The notes below the pieces were generated by a model. That model had not been told where the DNA came from. It did not search any database and worked only from the letters and a program-made list of their open reading frames with translations. A stretch of 64,000 bases of DNA, from positions 434,001 to 498,000 of the forward strand of contig JASVEC010000026.1 in assembly GCA_030770535.1 (NCBI GenBank). The letters are read 5' to 3'. This document shows positions 1 to 10,735 of this stretch, in pieces. The stretch is from Batkoa obscura. Lineage: Eukaryota > Entomophthoromycota > Entomophthoromycetes > Entomophthorales > Batkoaceae. The translations under genes were made by a program, and so were the position numbers. Position 1 is the first letter of the stretch. Each line of letters opens with the position of its first letter.

Positions 1-96
1 CATCATAACTTGTATGAGAGGGGGATTTGAAAGCTGCATAACATGTACTCGCTTTTCTAATTCATTTAATTCAGAGTAAAATATTATTATACAAGG
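1..96 (-). CDS. Possible 3'-ward exon of an unidentified gene, cut by the window edge
   Basis: On the minus strand an AG acceptor at 97-98 is followed by 32 open codons running to base 1. The residues include SELNELEKRVHVMQL and read like an amphipathic helix. Start, stop and family lie outside the window or are not recognisable. A short open stretch in AT-rich DNA can arise by chance, so this is a weak call. Confidence 0.25.
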
Positions 97-1868
97 CTAG
101 CATTAAGATAAACTTATTAATAAATTTTACAATTTGAATAAATCAAAAGCACCTCAATTATGATTTTAAACAAATTCGCTTATTTTTATATTATATTATA
201 TTTCTGTTATATATCTATATATTTGTTCGAGCTCTATTTAAATGAAAATATTGAAAACTTTAACAGAATTCATTAAATAAGAATAAATATAAAGAAATAG
301 ATTTAAATGGAAATATAGGCAAATTAGTCAGTATCCGTCTGATCTTCCAAAGTTATTCTTTTTAAAAAAAGTTATTAGTATTTTAGGTATCCTTACCGCA
401 TTAAATAAAAGTTTTTTTTACAGCTGTTGCAGTTCTTTTTCGGTTTGTATAACCGCATATTTAAGGCAAAAAAATTAAAGTCGAAATTCTATTAGAATAA
501 TGGGAGCCAGTCTTAAAGAAATGGTTATTAAATAGCTAATGATAGAAATTATCGCTAAAAAAGTCGTAAAGAAGTTGCAAGAACTATAAAGCATATTGAT
601 TTATGTTCTATGGATAAATTCAAGTATAAATCCATTTAGGTTAGATTTTTATAATTCGATAAAAAAGGTAACATAAGATAAAGCATTTAGTATTAAAAGT
701 TCTAAATATATAATAAATTAAAAATAACCCATTTGTTTTCATGGGGTATTTAAAACCGTATTGTGATTATAAAAATAAAAGCTTATATTATGAACAAAAA
801 TAATTATAAACATCATCAATTTTTTCTATACCGCTACGGAAATTCTGTGTGCTATGAGCTATTTTATTTGGCATTGACTTTACTGAACAAAGCTCAATGT
901 GCTCATCATCCTTCATTGTTAACTTTTTTATTCATATTATTTTGAAAGTAAAAATTAAAAACATTTTAAAAAGAAAAAAAGGTGGCTAATTGGTAAAGAA
1001 TAGTAAAGGTACAGTATTGTTGTATTTATAACATTTGTCTTCTCATTGTTGCTTTTTCCTCTATCCTATTTGTTAATATACCGCTTGGGAATTAATTGTT
1101 TTTTCAAGAATATACAAATAAGATATAAAGGGCAAAATAAAAAATATAATGGTTGCTTATGATTAATGAAAACTTTATTTTTTTTAATTATTCGCTTATT
1201 TGTTACTACTTTTTTTGTATAAATTCATTTTTAATTAGAATTGATACTATCGTCAAAAATAGTAGGTTTATATTGTGATATTTATAGAATTTTTCAACTT
1301 TTTTACTGATGAAAGTGATATTGAATTAAATTAAATAAAGTAGCAATCAATTAAGTATAGTAAAACCCTTTTTGAAATATAATATTTATTAAAAAGTGAT
1401 GATGGCTAAGAGCTAAAGCCCTTAGTTTTTATATTCTATAATTTTGATCGAATTAAGCAATTGTAAGTTTTAAGATATTATGATTCTTAAAACTTATTAA
1501 ATCCAGTCTTGTTTCGAGTAATAATTTTCTCACAATTGATGACAGTATGATTAGTAATTTGTACAAATGTAACAAAGAAAGTTTACATTGACTTGCTATA
1601 TAGAAGCTAGAAAAGTTTCTCCTACATAATTTATTATTAATCTTATAAAGATTTCATCAATCAAAATTTTATGATCAGGCGAATTGCTATATGTTTATGA
1701 ACAAAAATCATCTTGTTTTTTTACATTGTTTATCATATTCTAGATAAGACGTATTTTGTGACATTCTATTTCTATATATCTACATGAATTTTTGTACTTA
1801 TATTCGAAGTTTGATATTTTCCCGCCTTTAATATAATATCCGAAGCTTGCAATATTTATGATATTTAT

Positions 1869-1975
1869 ATATGGGGGTGTTTTTTTTGGCTTCATTATTT
1901 TTTCCATTTTTTAAGCGCTATTTCAGCGGAAAGATTGTTAGTAAAATTCTTAAACAAAAAAATACATCCCCATAT
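1869..1975 (+). mobile_element. MITE family A, copy 1
   Basis: Typical full-length copy. It starts ATATGGGGGTGTTTTTTTTG and ends in the inverse type of terminus (ATACATCCCCATAT), about 20-bp imperfect terminal inverted repeats, TA at each edge, no coding capacity. Confidence 0.85.
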
Positions 1976-2045
1976 GTTAAGAATTATAAAGTACAAAAAA
2001 TATTCATACAGGTCACGAGCATTTTTATGAAAATCTGTCAAGCAG

Positions 2046-2152
2046 ATATGGGTATGTTTTTTTTGGCTTCATCACTTTTTCCATCTTTTAAGCGCCATTT
2101 GAATGGAAAGATTGGTAGTAAGATTCTTAAACAAAAAAATACATCCCCATAT
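2046..2152 (+). mobile_element. MITE family A, copy 2
   Basis: Full-length copy in the same orientation as the one 70 bp upstream, so the pair is tandem. The core differs at several bases from copy 1 (for example GCGCCATTTGAATGG against GCGCTATTTCAGCGG), so they are separate insertions rather than a recent tandem duplication. Confidence 0.82.
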
Positions 2153-3139
2153 GCATACAAAAATAAACAAAACTCGGCGAGAATAATCCGGGTCAACCTT
2201 AACTTTTAACCTGATTTATTAAAATTAAAGTTAGCCCTACTGAAAGTTGACTAGATTGGTATGCTCTTTTCAAAAAAAGCTATGTATATTACATGATCAA
2301 CAATAGTAATAAAATTAATTATATTCCTATTCAAATTATTATATATGATTTAATTGATAATAATATCGAAAGGTATCATATTTGCATAATATAGATTTAA
2401 AGACGTGAACCACTGTGGGCGCGTAACCATAAAAATTATAGATTTATTCATTTATTGAACATTGTAAAACTAAACTTTGAGCAGTTTTTATTAGTATAAA
2501 CAGATTATTTAAAATGTTTGTTTATCACAGTAGAACTATTGTAAATTAGCATAGGATCAATGTAAAATCTGCAAAGTTGAAGTTTTTGGCAGGAAATCAA
2601 CCAGCTTTAGGGTACACCTGGGTACCCCTTTTTACAAATGTCAATAATTTCTAATGATTTATAATGTTTCTAAAAAAACTATACTCTGTTGTAGCTCTAT
2701 TGCGACATAGTTCACTGTTTATTTATAAATAAAACCGACCTAAAATCAGGTTAAAATCAGGCTAAAGCTTAAAGATTAAGCTTTAAAAAAAACTAAACGA
2801 GCAAATAACTGACTCTAATAATCACTGCAAATCAGATCGCAATAAAGCTGCAACAGCTGTATGTATGAGTTTAAAGCTAGGTTAAAATTCGAAATAATTT
2901 TTCTCAGTTTTGAATTAGATTTGAACTTACAAAACAGCGTTAGGTGAAAAATAAAAAAAGATAGGGCATGTATTTCTTTGTTATTTCTTTTTGTTTTTTA
3001 TAATTTTAAAGTACATACAAAGTCACTCAATTTATTTAGTAGAAATAAAAGCATTCTTTATTTTCTTGGTATTCATGTTTACTTTATTTGCAGTAAATTC
3101 CAATCGGAAAAAGGTTGAACCTTGGATTTAAATTTAGCC

Positions 3140-3244
3140 ATATGGTGATGTTTTTTAGTTTCATCACTTTTTCCATCTTTTAAGCGCCATTTGAATGGAA
3201 AAATTGTTAATAAAATTCTTAAACAAAAAAATACATCCCTACAT
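3140..3244 (+). mobile_element. MITE family A, copy 3
   Basis: Full-length; core shares the GCCATTTGAATGG variant with copy 2, suggesting a sub-family. The right terminus (ATCCCTACAT) is degraded relative to the consensus. Confidence 0.8.
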
Positions 3245-3644
3245 AAAAATATTATTTAGATACCATAGGATTTTTTGTTAGTTTTTATGCTTATGTATTT
3301 ATATTTATTTTAGTGACAGCTGGTTAAAAAGCATCATAAAAAGCACTTGTGATACAAATATTATATATGCTTTTAATATTTTTATTACCCTTAGAATTAA
3401 TTTAAAAAAACACATAAGTATTATTTATTATTTATTTAGAATAGCATAGCCTAAGTCTATTTTTTGTACTATCAATTGAATAATACTGTTACATATCTAG
3501 CATGATTAAAAAAATATTAAGTGTAATATTACTATATTATTAAGGCTCATTAATAACTGTATTAAATTTGTATAAATCATTTTAAAATAATTTTTTTATA
3601 GAAAATACATGCCTGAATTGAGAAAATATGATATTGATATTATT

Positions 3645-4597
3645 TTATTTAAAGTTACTAGATGAATGACATTTGTTTTTGTATAACTTTAGCCTTTTTA
3701 ATTCTTTAGATTTACGTTCATTATTAGTAGAGCTTTCATTCATAACCGGTATGTTCACTTTAACCGACAACAAAGGTGGTACAAGGGCATCCCATGATTT
3801 TTGATGAGTTTCGATAATATCATTATCTAATTTTATAATTTGTTTCTCAGTGTTCACTATAGTTCTAGAATAACCCTCTAATTCTTTTTCTAGTTCTTTA
3901 TTATGTAATCTTATGCTCTCATATTTTAATATCATGGATTTATAGTAATCTTCATAATCTTTAGTTATGTCGTCTTCCTATTAAAATGAAAGTTATTATT
4001 GATACATTAATTTAGTTATCAAAATTACATGCTTTTCAATTATTTCAACCACTTGTTTATTTCTATAAACTTGGAATAATAATCTTATTACAACTACTAA
4101 CACTTTAACTTCTAAAAATAAATGCAAAGATTGGATAGTATCGATGATGCTTACAACAATGTTCGTCAACAGAAAAGTAGAATCTAATACTGCTAATTGA
4201 ATGGTATATAGCTTAACATTCGTCAAAGTAATTAACTTTATAACTAATTCTATTATAAATAAGAATATAAAGGGAACACCTAATATATCAAACACTAAAT
4301 GAAGAATGGACCTTTCATTAAATTTAATACTTTTATTTTTCACTAAAGTGGACCCTATATTAATACATATTAATATTGTTAGTTGGATAAAATTGAGTTG
4401 AATTTACTATATGCAAATTCAAAACTTATAACAATAAGATAAAATATGGAAATCAACATTGTTTTATAATGAAATGAACAGGAATCTACAATTTTAAAAG
4501 CTTTGTATTGGTATCTTTGGTATCGTGTTATGTTTTCATCATGATCTAAATTTACTCGATTCAATATTATTTTACTTTCCAAGGTGCCAATATTCAT
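3645..4597 (-). CDS. Hv1-like voltage-sensor-domain protein (proton-channel family), divergent
   Basis: Hv1/HVCN1-family proteins are four-helix voltage sensors that conduct protons across membranes and dimerise through a C-terminal coiled coil. Exons (minus): 4597-4408, 4354-4029, 3977-3645; introns of 53 and 51 nt, the first with GTAAAT donor and CTAAC branch. The 282-aa product has S1 (about 42-63), S2 (84-105, with EIIFKL-like ELVIKL giving E99 and K103), S3 (114-137, D121) and S4 (143-162), then a charged coiled coil (about 173-225), all in the human Hv1 order and length (273 aa). By-eye alignment puts Tyr53 where human Hv1 has selectivity Asp112, and S4 keeps only Arg154 and Arg161 instead of three evenly spaced Arg. 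Start chosen at the first ATG in frame. It may be a non-conducting or altered-selectivity sensor; family call is fairly firm, function is inference. Confidence 0.72.
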
Positions 4598-6126
4598 TTT
4601 ATAAAAAAAAGTCAAAAGGAGTCAATTTAGTCCTTATATAATAATTGAAATGTATTAGTAGTTGTAGTAAATTTATTAAATTGATACTGTTATAGTAGTT
4701 AAGGGTGTAAAAAGCTTTTAATAAAATAAAGGAAATTAAATACTCTATTGAGTTTAAATTCATTATTATCCCAATGATTATTATTTTACATACCACTTTC
4801 TAAACAGTTTATAACTAATGTTACTTAGCCACTTTAACTATAAAAAGTCAAAATTTAATAACATAATTAAAATTTACCAACATTCAAATAGAGTAATTTA
4901 CGTATTTAAAGTCCATTTTTAGTTGAACAGTATTTTTGACAACTTTAAAAGTGTATAGGTTTAAATGTTTAATGTTTAATAAAACCTCAATTAAAATTTT
5001 AATTTGAGGAAATTTACTATCATTTTTTCCTTTTCGATTATTTAAAAAAACCCTTATCAACTGTATCAAGTTTTGATTCTATGAATCCTATTCTAACAAT
5101 CTGAATCGCAATTTAAATATCAGTTAATGACAGAAGCAGTTTATCTTTATCAAGCTCTATTTTTAAAGATGAATGTTTCAAAATGCTTATCATATACTTG
5201 AAGTTAATAATTTGATCTCTGCCTATTTATGCTTTTGAAATTTTTATTTACAATACAGCGGTGCTTTTGGATATGGTTTGCTATCTTCACCCTTCAAAAC
5301 AAATTTATCTTATAAATAAATGAATTATTTTTTGTTCTATATGAATGTTGGCTTTATCTAAATACTAACTAACTTAGTTTATTTTTTAAGACTTTGGAAT
5401 ACACTTTAGTTTAATAGCTCTCTTGGGAATAAAACATTTACATAATTTTTCAAATTTTAACAAAAAAAAGTGCCTAATTACATCAGTTTGATTTATATCA
5501 AATTTAAAAAATCATACTAAACATAGAAAAGCATGAAGTTACATATATCTTAATTAGTTCTTCAACTGTCATTAAAAATAATCAACCAAATAGTTGTATT
5601 ATCCGTTTTGTTAACATTATAAAATAGTAATTTTTAAACTTAAAGCAGTTAACGATTTAAAAGAATGTATAAACCACAGGTATATGCTTTTATTTTTCAA
5701 AATCTAGATTTATGTTAACGGAAATTAAAAAATCAAGTTTTATAAGTTCAAAGAGTTATAAAAAAATTTCAAACTCTTTATTTTGAGTCCTTATCAAAAA
5801 AGGAAACTATGCTTTTCAAAAATTCATTCAAATTTAAGCAAAAATTATTAAATTATTAAAGCATTTTTAACAAAAGTAGAAAAAATGGTTTTAATATAAA
5901 TTTGGCTTGATTTTTTTACTTTTAATAATGATATTAGATAAAGATGAAATAAAAACATATTAATGACTATTAATAAAATATACTAAAGCGTTGATTTTGT
6001 GTTAAATGTTGTTTAAAATGATTTCTTATAATTAAATAAAGAGTTAAGATTTTGTTATTGTTATAAACCAAATTTAATATATTAGTTGAAATAAAAAACC
6101 CAGAATGGAGCCAGATCTAGAAGGTT
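4598..6126. other. Intergenic, no recognisable feature
   Basis: AT-rich sequence upstream of the Hv1-like gene. Short open frames at 4599-4796 and 4884-5069 (minus) are low-complexity Ile/Asn/Leu strings without family features. I see no repeat-family copy until 6127. Confidence 0.5.
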
Positions 6127-6233
6127 ATATGGGGATGTATTTTTTTGTTTAAAAGTTTTACTAACAATCTTTCCGCTCAAATAGCGCTTAAAAAATGGAA
6201 AAAGTAATGAAACCAAAAAAAACACCCTCATAT
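6127..6233 (-). mobile_element. MITE family A, copy 4
   Basis: Full-length copy in reverse orientation: begins ATATGGGGATGTATTTTTTT and ends AAACACCCTCATAT. About 80 bp separates it from the next, oppositely oriented copy. Confidence 0.85.
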
Positions 6234-6314
6234 AGGGTTTTATTAATTTCAGTTTTTATTTAATTACTAAGAGTAATATATAAAAAAGGTAGCGTTTTTT
6301 TGTTTCTAAAGTCT

Positions 6315-6421
6315 ATATGAGGATTTTTTTTTTGATTTCATTACTTTTTCCATTTTTTAAGCGCTATTTGAGCGGAAAGATTGTTAGTAAAATTCTTAAA
6401 TAAAAAAATACATCCCCATAT
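6315..6421 (+). mobile_element. MITE family A, copy 5
   Basis: Full-length copy; its right end touches the NAT pseudogene fragment that starts at 6423, making it the left bracket of that fragment. Confidence 0.85.
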
Positions 6422-6422
6422 T

Positions 6423-6607
6423 AAAATAGCTTTCAAATCTTTTTTCTTTACTATTTTCATCATTTGATGAATCCTTTTAACAAGTTTCAATTGATTATCA
6501 AAAACTTTAATCATAATACCTTTAACTTTTTTTAAATATTTTATAATAATATGTGTATTAAAGAAATAAATTTGATTGATGATAGCTTTATAATAATTAA
6601 AATGGAT
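6423..6607 (-). pseudogene. Decayed C-terminal fragment of an arylamine N-acetyltransferase gene
   Basis: The minus-strand reading contains VFDNQLKL followed by RIH, and upstream NYY, F/N-x-H-I-I-I and KYL-x-x-x-KG, matching in order the C-terminal region of the intact NAT at 42263-43348 (about residues 273-330). Homology is also visible at DNA level: a run of about two dozen identical bases over the VFDNQLKL codons. A block of about seven codons present in the intact gene is missing between KL and RIH, and neither start nor N-terminal half is present. The fragment fills exactly the gap between two plus-oriented MITEs (6315-6421 and 6609-6714), with only one or two bases to spare at each side. 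It is either a relic of a tandem or dispersed NAT copy broken by MITE insertions, or a host fragment carried by the elements. Confidence 0.72.
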
Positions 6608-6608
6608 T

Positions 6609-6714
6609 ATATGAGGATGTTTTTTTGGTTTCATTATTCTTTCTATCTTTTAAGAGCTATTTAAGTGGAAAAATTGTTAGTAAAATCCTTAAACATAAAA
6701 ATACATCCCCATAT
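6609..6714 (+). mobile_element. MITE family A, copy 6
   Basis: Full-length copy forming the right bracket of the NAT fragment. Core is slightly decayed (TAAGAGCTATTTAAGTGG). Confidence 0.83.
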
Positions 6715-6729
6715 TTTAAATAAAAGAAC

Positions 6730-6818
6730 ATATAAGGATGTCTAAATTAGTTTCATTTTTTTATCTAATTTTTATTAAATCTAATAAGAATTCCCAAATT
6801 AGCAAGGCTTTTACTAAT
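6730..6818 (+). repeat. Repeat family B, short copy
   Basis: Starts ATATAAGGATGTCTAAATTA and ends AATTAGCAAGGCTTTTACTA. The same two end blocks recur at 26454-26669, there separated by about 130 extra bases. The GGATGT start resembles MITE family A termini, but the ends are not inverted repeats of each other. Confidence 0.55.
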
Positions 6819-7272
6819 TGTGAAATATTGCTTTATCAGCTCTCGGATTAATTATAACATGATAATCATTTAACTTATTTACAAAACTAGTGGTAGTCTT
6901 GTAATCGATTTAACCGTAAATCATGTGGTATAATCAATCCAGAGTCCCTTGTTTTGATTTGTTATGAGAATTTCTAACTTCGCACTGCAAAGAGTATAAG
7001 AGAGATTCTTCAACATGATAACTCGAAGCTTTTTGACTGAATTACTCCCTGATATCGTACCATTAATAAAGCCACTAAGTCTTTCTGACAATATCTTACG
7101 TAGATTTTACAGTAGTATTGTCTACTCTATTTGTTTTACATAGTTCGTAACTTATTACGTATTATTCTTATTCATTTAAATCTATCTTAGTTATACGAAC
7201 TAAGACCCTTCGACTCAAGGCAAGTTAATCAACCAAGAACTGCTTTTAACTCATACCACTGAGTACCAACTT
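6819..7272 (-). repeat. Dispersed repeat family C (tRNA-SINE-like), copy 1
   Basis: Read on the minus strand this copy aligns along its length with 49235-49777 (plus), roughly 80-85% by eye, with one internal difference of about 100 bp. The 5' end has a D-arm-like TACTCAGTGGTA followed about 45 bp later by a B-box-like GAGTCGAAGG, as expected of a tRNA-derived RNA polymerase III promoter. The 3' end (AATATTTCACA) is not poly(A). It is wedged between repeat B and a truncated MITE A, so its insertion may have cut that MITE. Confidence 0.55.
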
Positions 7273-7275
7273 TCA

Positions 7276-7365
7276 AAGTATTTAAGAGTTTTACCAACAG
7301 TTTTTTCACTTAGATAGCGCTTAAAAAATGAAGAAAATAATGAAACCAAAAAAACATCCTCATAT
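7276..7365 (-). mobile_element. MITE family A, copy 7, end-truncated
   Basis: Right-hand part is normal (AGCGCTTAAAAAATG to CATCCTCATATA), but the left terminal inverted repeat is replaced by repeat family C, showing that C arrived later or that both were rearranged together. Confidence 0.75.
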
Positions 7366-7594
7366 ATTTATTAAAATTATTTTAAAATTAAATCAAAAAC
7401 TAAAAAAATAAATGTCAACTATAGATTTTTTAATAATAAAATTTTATTAAATAAAACTTTTGCAGTATATTATTTAAATTATATTTTATAAAATTATTTA
7501 TAGTAATTATTTGTATTAATTTATATATTATTGCATATTAGATTCCTATTATGATTTTTTAAAACTGTTAAATATTCTTGCTTTTTAATAAAGA

Positions 7595-7699
7595 ATTTGG
7601 GATGTTTTTTTTGATTTCATCACTTTTTCCATTTCTTAAGCGTTGTTTGAGCGGAAAGATTAATAGTAAAATTCTCAAACAAAAAAATACAGTCCCATT
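7595..7699 (+). mobile_element. MITE family A, copy 8 (non-TA target)
   Basis: Full-length but flanked by TT rather than TA (AATT-TGGGATG at left, GTCCCA-TTTA at right), one of three copies indicating relaxed target choice. Confidence 0.8.
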
Positions 7700-7836
7700 T
7701 ATTTTTATAAAATTTTAAGCAAAGTTTTTTAAATATAGAATATTTAAAAAATTAGGTTTTATTTTAATACTATTTTATTGACTATTTTATTTAAAATTTA
7801 AATAAAAAAATAAACCTAGTTCAGATATCCTTATTA

Positions 7837-7941
7837 ATATGAGGATGTTTTCTTGGTTTCATTACTTTTTCCATTTTTTAAGCGCTATTTGAGTAGAAAG
7901 ATTGCTAGTAAATTTCTTAAACAAAAAATATATCACCATAT
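7837..7941 (+). mobile_element. MITE family A, copy 9
   Basis: Full-length copy with TA edges; right terminus decayed to ATATCACCATAT. A chance open frame (7853-8035) runs through it and is not considered a gene. Confidence 0.82.
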
Positions 7942-9907
7942 TTTTTACATAATTTTAATAACTATTTTATACTCAAAAAGCTTTATTTATATAAATTTGA
8001 ATAATATTTATTTTTTATATTTAAATTGTACTTAAAGCATAGTCAGTTTTTGTTTATTAATTTAGTATTTATATTACATCACGGATATAGAAAAGAGAAA
8101 CTTCAAACTAGAGTAAAAAAAACTAATAATAATTTTTAGCAAAATAAATAAAACCTAAAATAATATTAGAAATTTTTCAACTTTGTTCACTTTTGTTGGA
8201 AATCGTTATTGAAATTTTTCTACTTCAGTTTGTCTAAATGTTTTTTTTAGCTATATTCGTGATATAATAAAAATACTCTATATTAACTACTTTAAAGTCA
8301 TAAAACAATTCAACGTGGTTTCTTTATTTTAGTATTATGGATTTGTTTACTTCATTTTTTCAACTGTTAAAGTAGTTCCAACAAAAATATTATCTGATTG
8401 TGATAAACTTATTTGATATCAATTCATCTAAATATAAATAGATTAAATATGATAAAGTGGTAATAATTTTAAATGTTAATTTAATACAATAAGTGTATAT
8501 TAATAAATGCAATGAAAGTTTAAAATACTAAAGTTCATGTTTTAAATTGCATTAAGTCATTATTTGGCAAATAAACAATAAAATAAAACAAAAGCAAAGT
8601 ATTTATTTACTATTATTAGTTAAGTTATGATGATATAGTTATCAAGTTTTAGTTAAAAAATGTAATTTAAAATATAGTCTTTTGACTTTAAAGAAACTGT
8701 TTTATATACCCTTTACCATACAAAGCTTGGCTAAAGCTATAGATTTAGTCCTAATACGAGCTGTAATAAGATAAGGTAAAAGGATGGAAAATATTTAAAA
8801 TAAATTTCATTAAGGCAAATTACTATTTTTATCCCTAAAAATAACTAAAAATTGTTAATTGCTTTTTATAAAAAAACGAATAGCTTATTGGGCCACAACT
8901 TACTATACCATATAATTTAATAACCTCATAAAGTAAATTTTATGTTTTAAAAACATTGTTTATTTGTATTATTAATAATTCCTTCAATATTTAAATTTAA
9001 TTATAGATTATAGAGCTTTAAAGTCTATTTATGTTTCATCTTGATGTATAAGTCACTTTTCAAGGCTAAATAAAACCTATATTGTTAAAATGAGGGCAAT
9101 TTAAAAAGTTAGTTATACTAAATCTAGCGTTGGGATAAAGAAAGACTAAATCTTTATAAGGAAGTTATACTATAAAATAAATTTGGCTTAGATAATTTCA
9201 AAGTCTATTACCCATATCCTTTATTAATTGTTACTACTCAAAGCAATCTAAAGAATTAAATCTGGTATACAAAAGTGAATTATAGGCAAAAGTTTACAGC
9301 TGTTTTAAAAAGTGAATTCATTGTAGTAAATTTAACTGCAAAAACCCCTGATCAAAGGAAAAAAAAGGGGTAGAATAAAAGCCAATAATAAATTAATATA
9401 AAACAAAAAGAAGGCAGGAACATTAAGCCAATGAAGTCCCTAAATTAAGTATATTTCTACGATATGAAACGTTTTAATTAAGTTTATCAAGTTGAATTCA
9501 AATAAATTACCCCAATTTGTTAATAGACTGATTATGTAGGGGGAATAATAAAGAATAAATATTGAAATAAAAACGAGTTCTATAAAAAGGATTAACTTTT
9601 TAAAGTTAATATAATAGTCATCAACTTGTTATAATGAAATGTATCAAATTGGAATAATGTTTTTAAGTATTTTTTGTTAAATTGTATAAAGTATAAAACT
9701 GTCATTGATGATTTTTATTAGGATCAGTTTTTATAATTTTTGTATATATTGATCAACAATATATTTTCAAAAGTTGATCATTTAGAATTTAGACTTATAA
9801 TATTTAACCTTATCAATATCGCTTTCATTTACTTTTTATACAACTAATTCTTTTCTGCCGCTAAAGAAATAGAATAACTTCATTATTATTTTGATAATAA
9901 TAATATT

Positions 9908-10672
9908 ATGGAAAATTGTCGTTCATTCATAAGAGATACTTTATATCAAGACAATGGTAATTATTATTTACTTTTAATTGGCCAGTAACTAATGTATTTA
10001 CTTTAGGATTAATGCGTAATGCTAAATCAGTAAAGACACCAACATTAGGTATGAGTATACATACCAGTACTAGTCATAGTTCATTGCCAACGTCACCAAT
10101 AACTGGTGATAAAGAAGATGGCCATCAAAAAAACCCAATTAAAAGAAAAGAAACTGCTGAAAGAATGAGAAAATGGCGGGCACTAAATAAAGAAAAAAGT
10201 AACTATTCAATTAAGTTCATTTTGATCATTTACTCATTGTTTTAGATAAAGAAAATGATACTAGATGTCGTGTATACAGAGTTGCTAAAGAACGTTTCGG
10301 TCCTAATGATTCTATTGAAAAAAGACAATTTATTGAGCTTGAAATTAAACGTCGTAATGAAAGGCGTAGATTAAGGGAGCTAAAAAAGGGGCATTGTAAG
10401 GCTTTGGATAGTAATAGAGAAATCGATTTTAACATCGAACCTAAAAATCTGGGATGTAACCTTCCTACTTTAGATTCAGTTCTAAATGGTAAATGCCTTT
10501 ATTATAAAAAATTCATTACTAATTTTATTTTATAGTTGGATCTAAACAAGTTGATAAATCGTTACTTTTGGAGCCAAAAACAACATCAAGCGTAGACCTT
10601 AGTATCCAGCATGTTCTAAACGATTGGAACTTTAAAGGCGCACAATATGTCTGTAAAAAATCTTTCCTCTAA
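9908..10672 (+). CDS. DUF3020-domain fungal protein
   Basis: Exons 9908-9956, 10007-10198, 10246-10488 and 10536-10672 give 206 aa; introns are 50, 47 and 47 nt. Central residues (about 64-130) form a highly basic, helical segment with RMRKWRALNKEK, then ENDTRCRVYRVAKERFG, then EKRQFIELEIKRRNERRRLR across the exon 2/3 junction. This is the layout of the fungal DUF3020 domain (R-x-x-x-W-R-x-x-N, then NDxRCRVxxxAxxxFG), known from nuclear, possibly DNA-binding fungal regulators of uncertain function. The 17-residue first exon and the Ser/Thr-rich stretch at 25-55 look disordered. Nuclear location is inferred from basicity. The next gene lies 1.2 kb downstream on the same strand. Confidence 0.75.
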
Positions 10673-10735
10673 AAAATTTTTCCCTTAGAAAGTCGTTCTC
10701 TTAAAAGTCTTTCCTTTAAAAGCTTTTCCTTTACA
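10660..10735. repeat. Degenerate short tandem repeat at the 3' end of the DUF3020 gene
   Basis: Several imperfect copies of a 15-17 bp pyrimidine-rich unit (TCTTTCCTTTAAAAG-like) follow one another across the stop codon and 3' flank. The first unit supplies the last codons (K-S-F-L-stop), so the C-terminus may have been set by repeat growth. Confidence 0.5.

Larger units (their letters stand above)
97..3644. other. Gene-poor AT-rich stretch with three MITE copies
   Basis: I see no supportable gene here. Open frames such as 763-945 show no family features, and the one at 1871-2209 simply reads through two MITE copies. MITEs lie at 1869-1975, 2046-2152 and 3140-3244, all in plus orientation. 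Confidence 0.5.
7366..9907. other. Gene-poor stretch with two MITE copies
   Basis: MITEs lie at 7595-7699 and 7837-7941. The rest is AT-rich with no supportable gene. A plus-strand stretch at about 9180-9370 reads as peptide-like codons but has no start and no recognised family. Confidence 0.5.

Noticed and set aside
1871-2209. 112-codon open frame with an internally repeated peptide
   Set aside because: It is simply the translation of two tandem MITE copies; the same peptide appears wherever a copy happens to lack stops (for example 7853-8035).
4599-5069. Two minus-strand open frames upstream of the Hv1-like gene
   Set aside because: Low-complexity Ile/Asn/Leu strings, no splice link to the Hv1 exons, no family features.
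6127-7941. Closely spaced repeated units that could suggest a CRISPR-like array
   Set aside because: Units are ~105-bp inverted-repeat elements in both orientations with irregular spacers in a eukaryotic genome: MITEs, not CRISPR.
9180-9370. Peptide-like plus-strand reading (with KVYYPYPLLIVTTQS)
   Set aside because: No start codon, interrupted frame and no recognisable family; too short to separate from chance.
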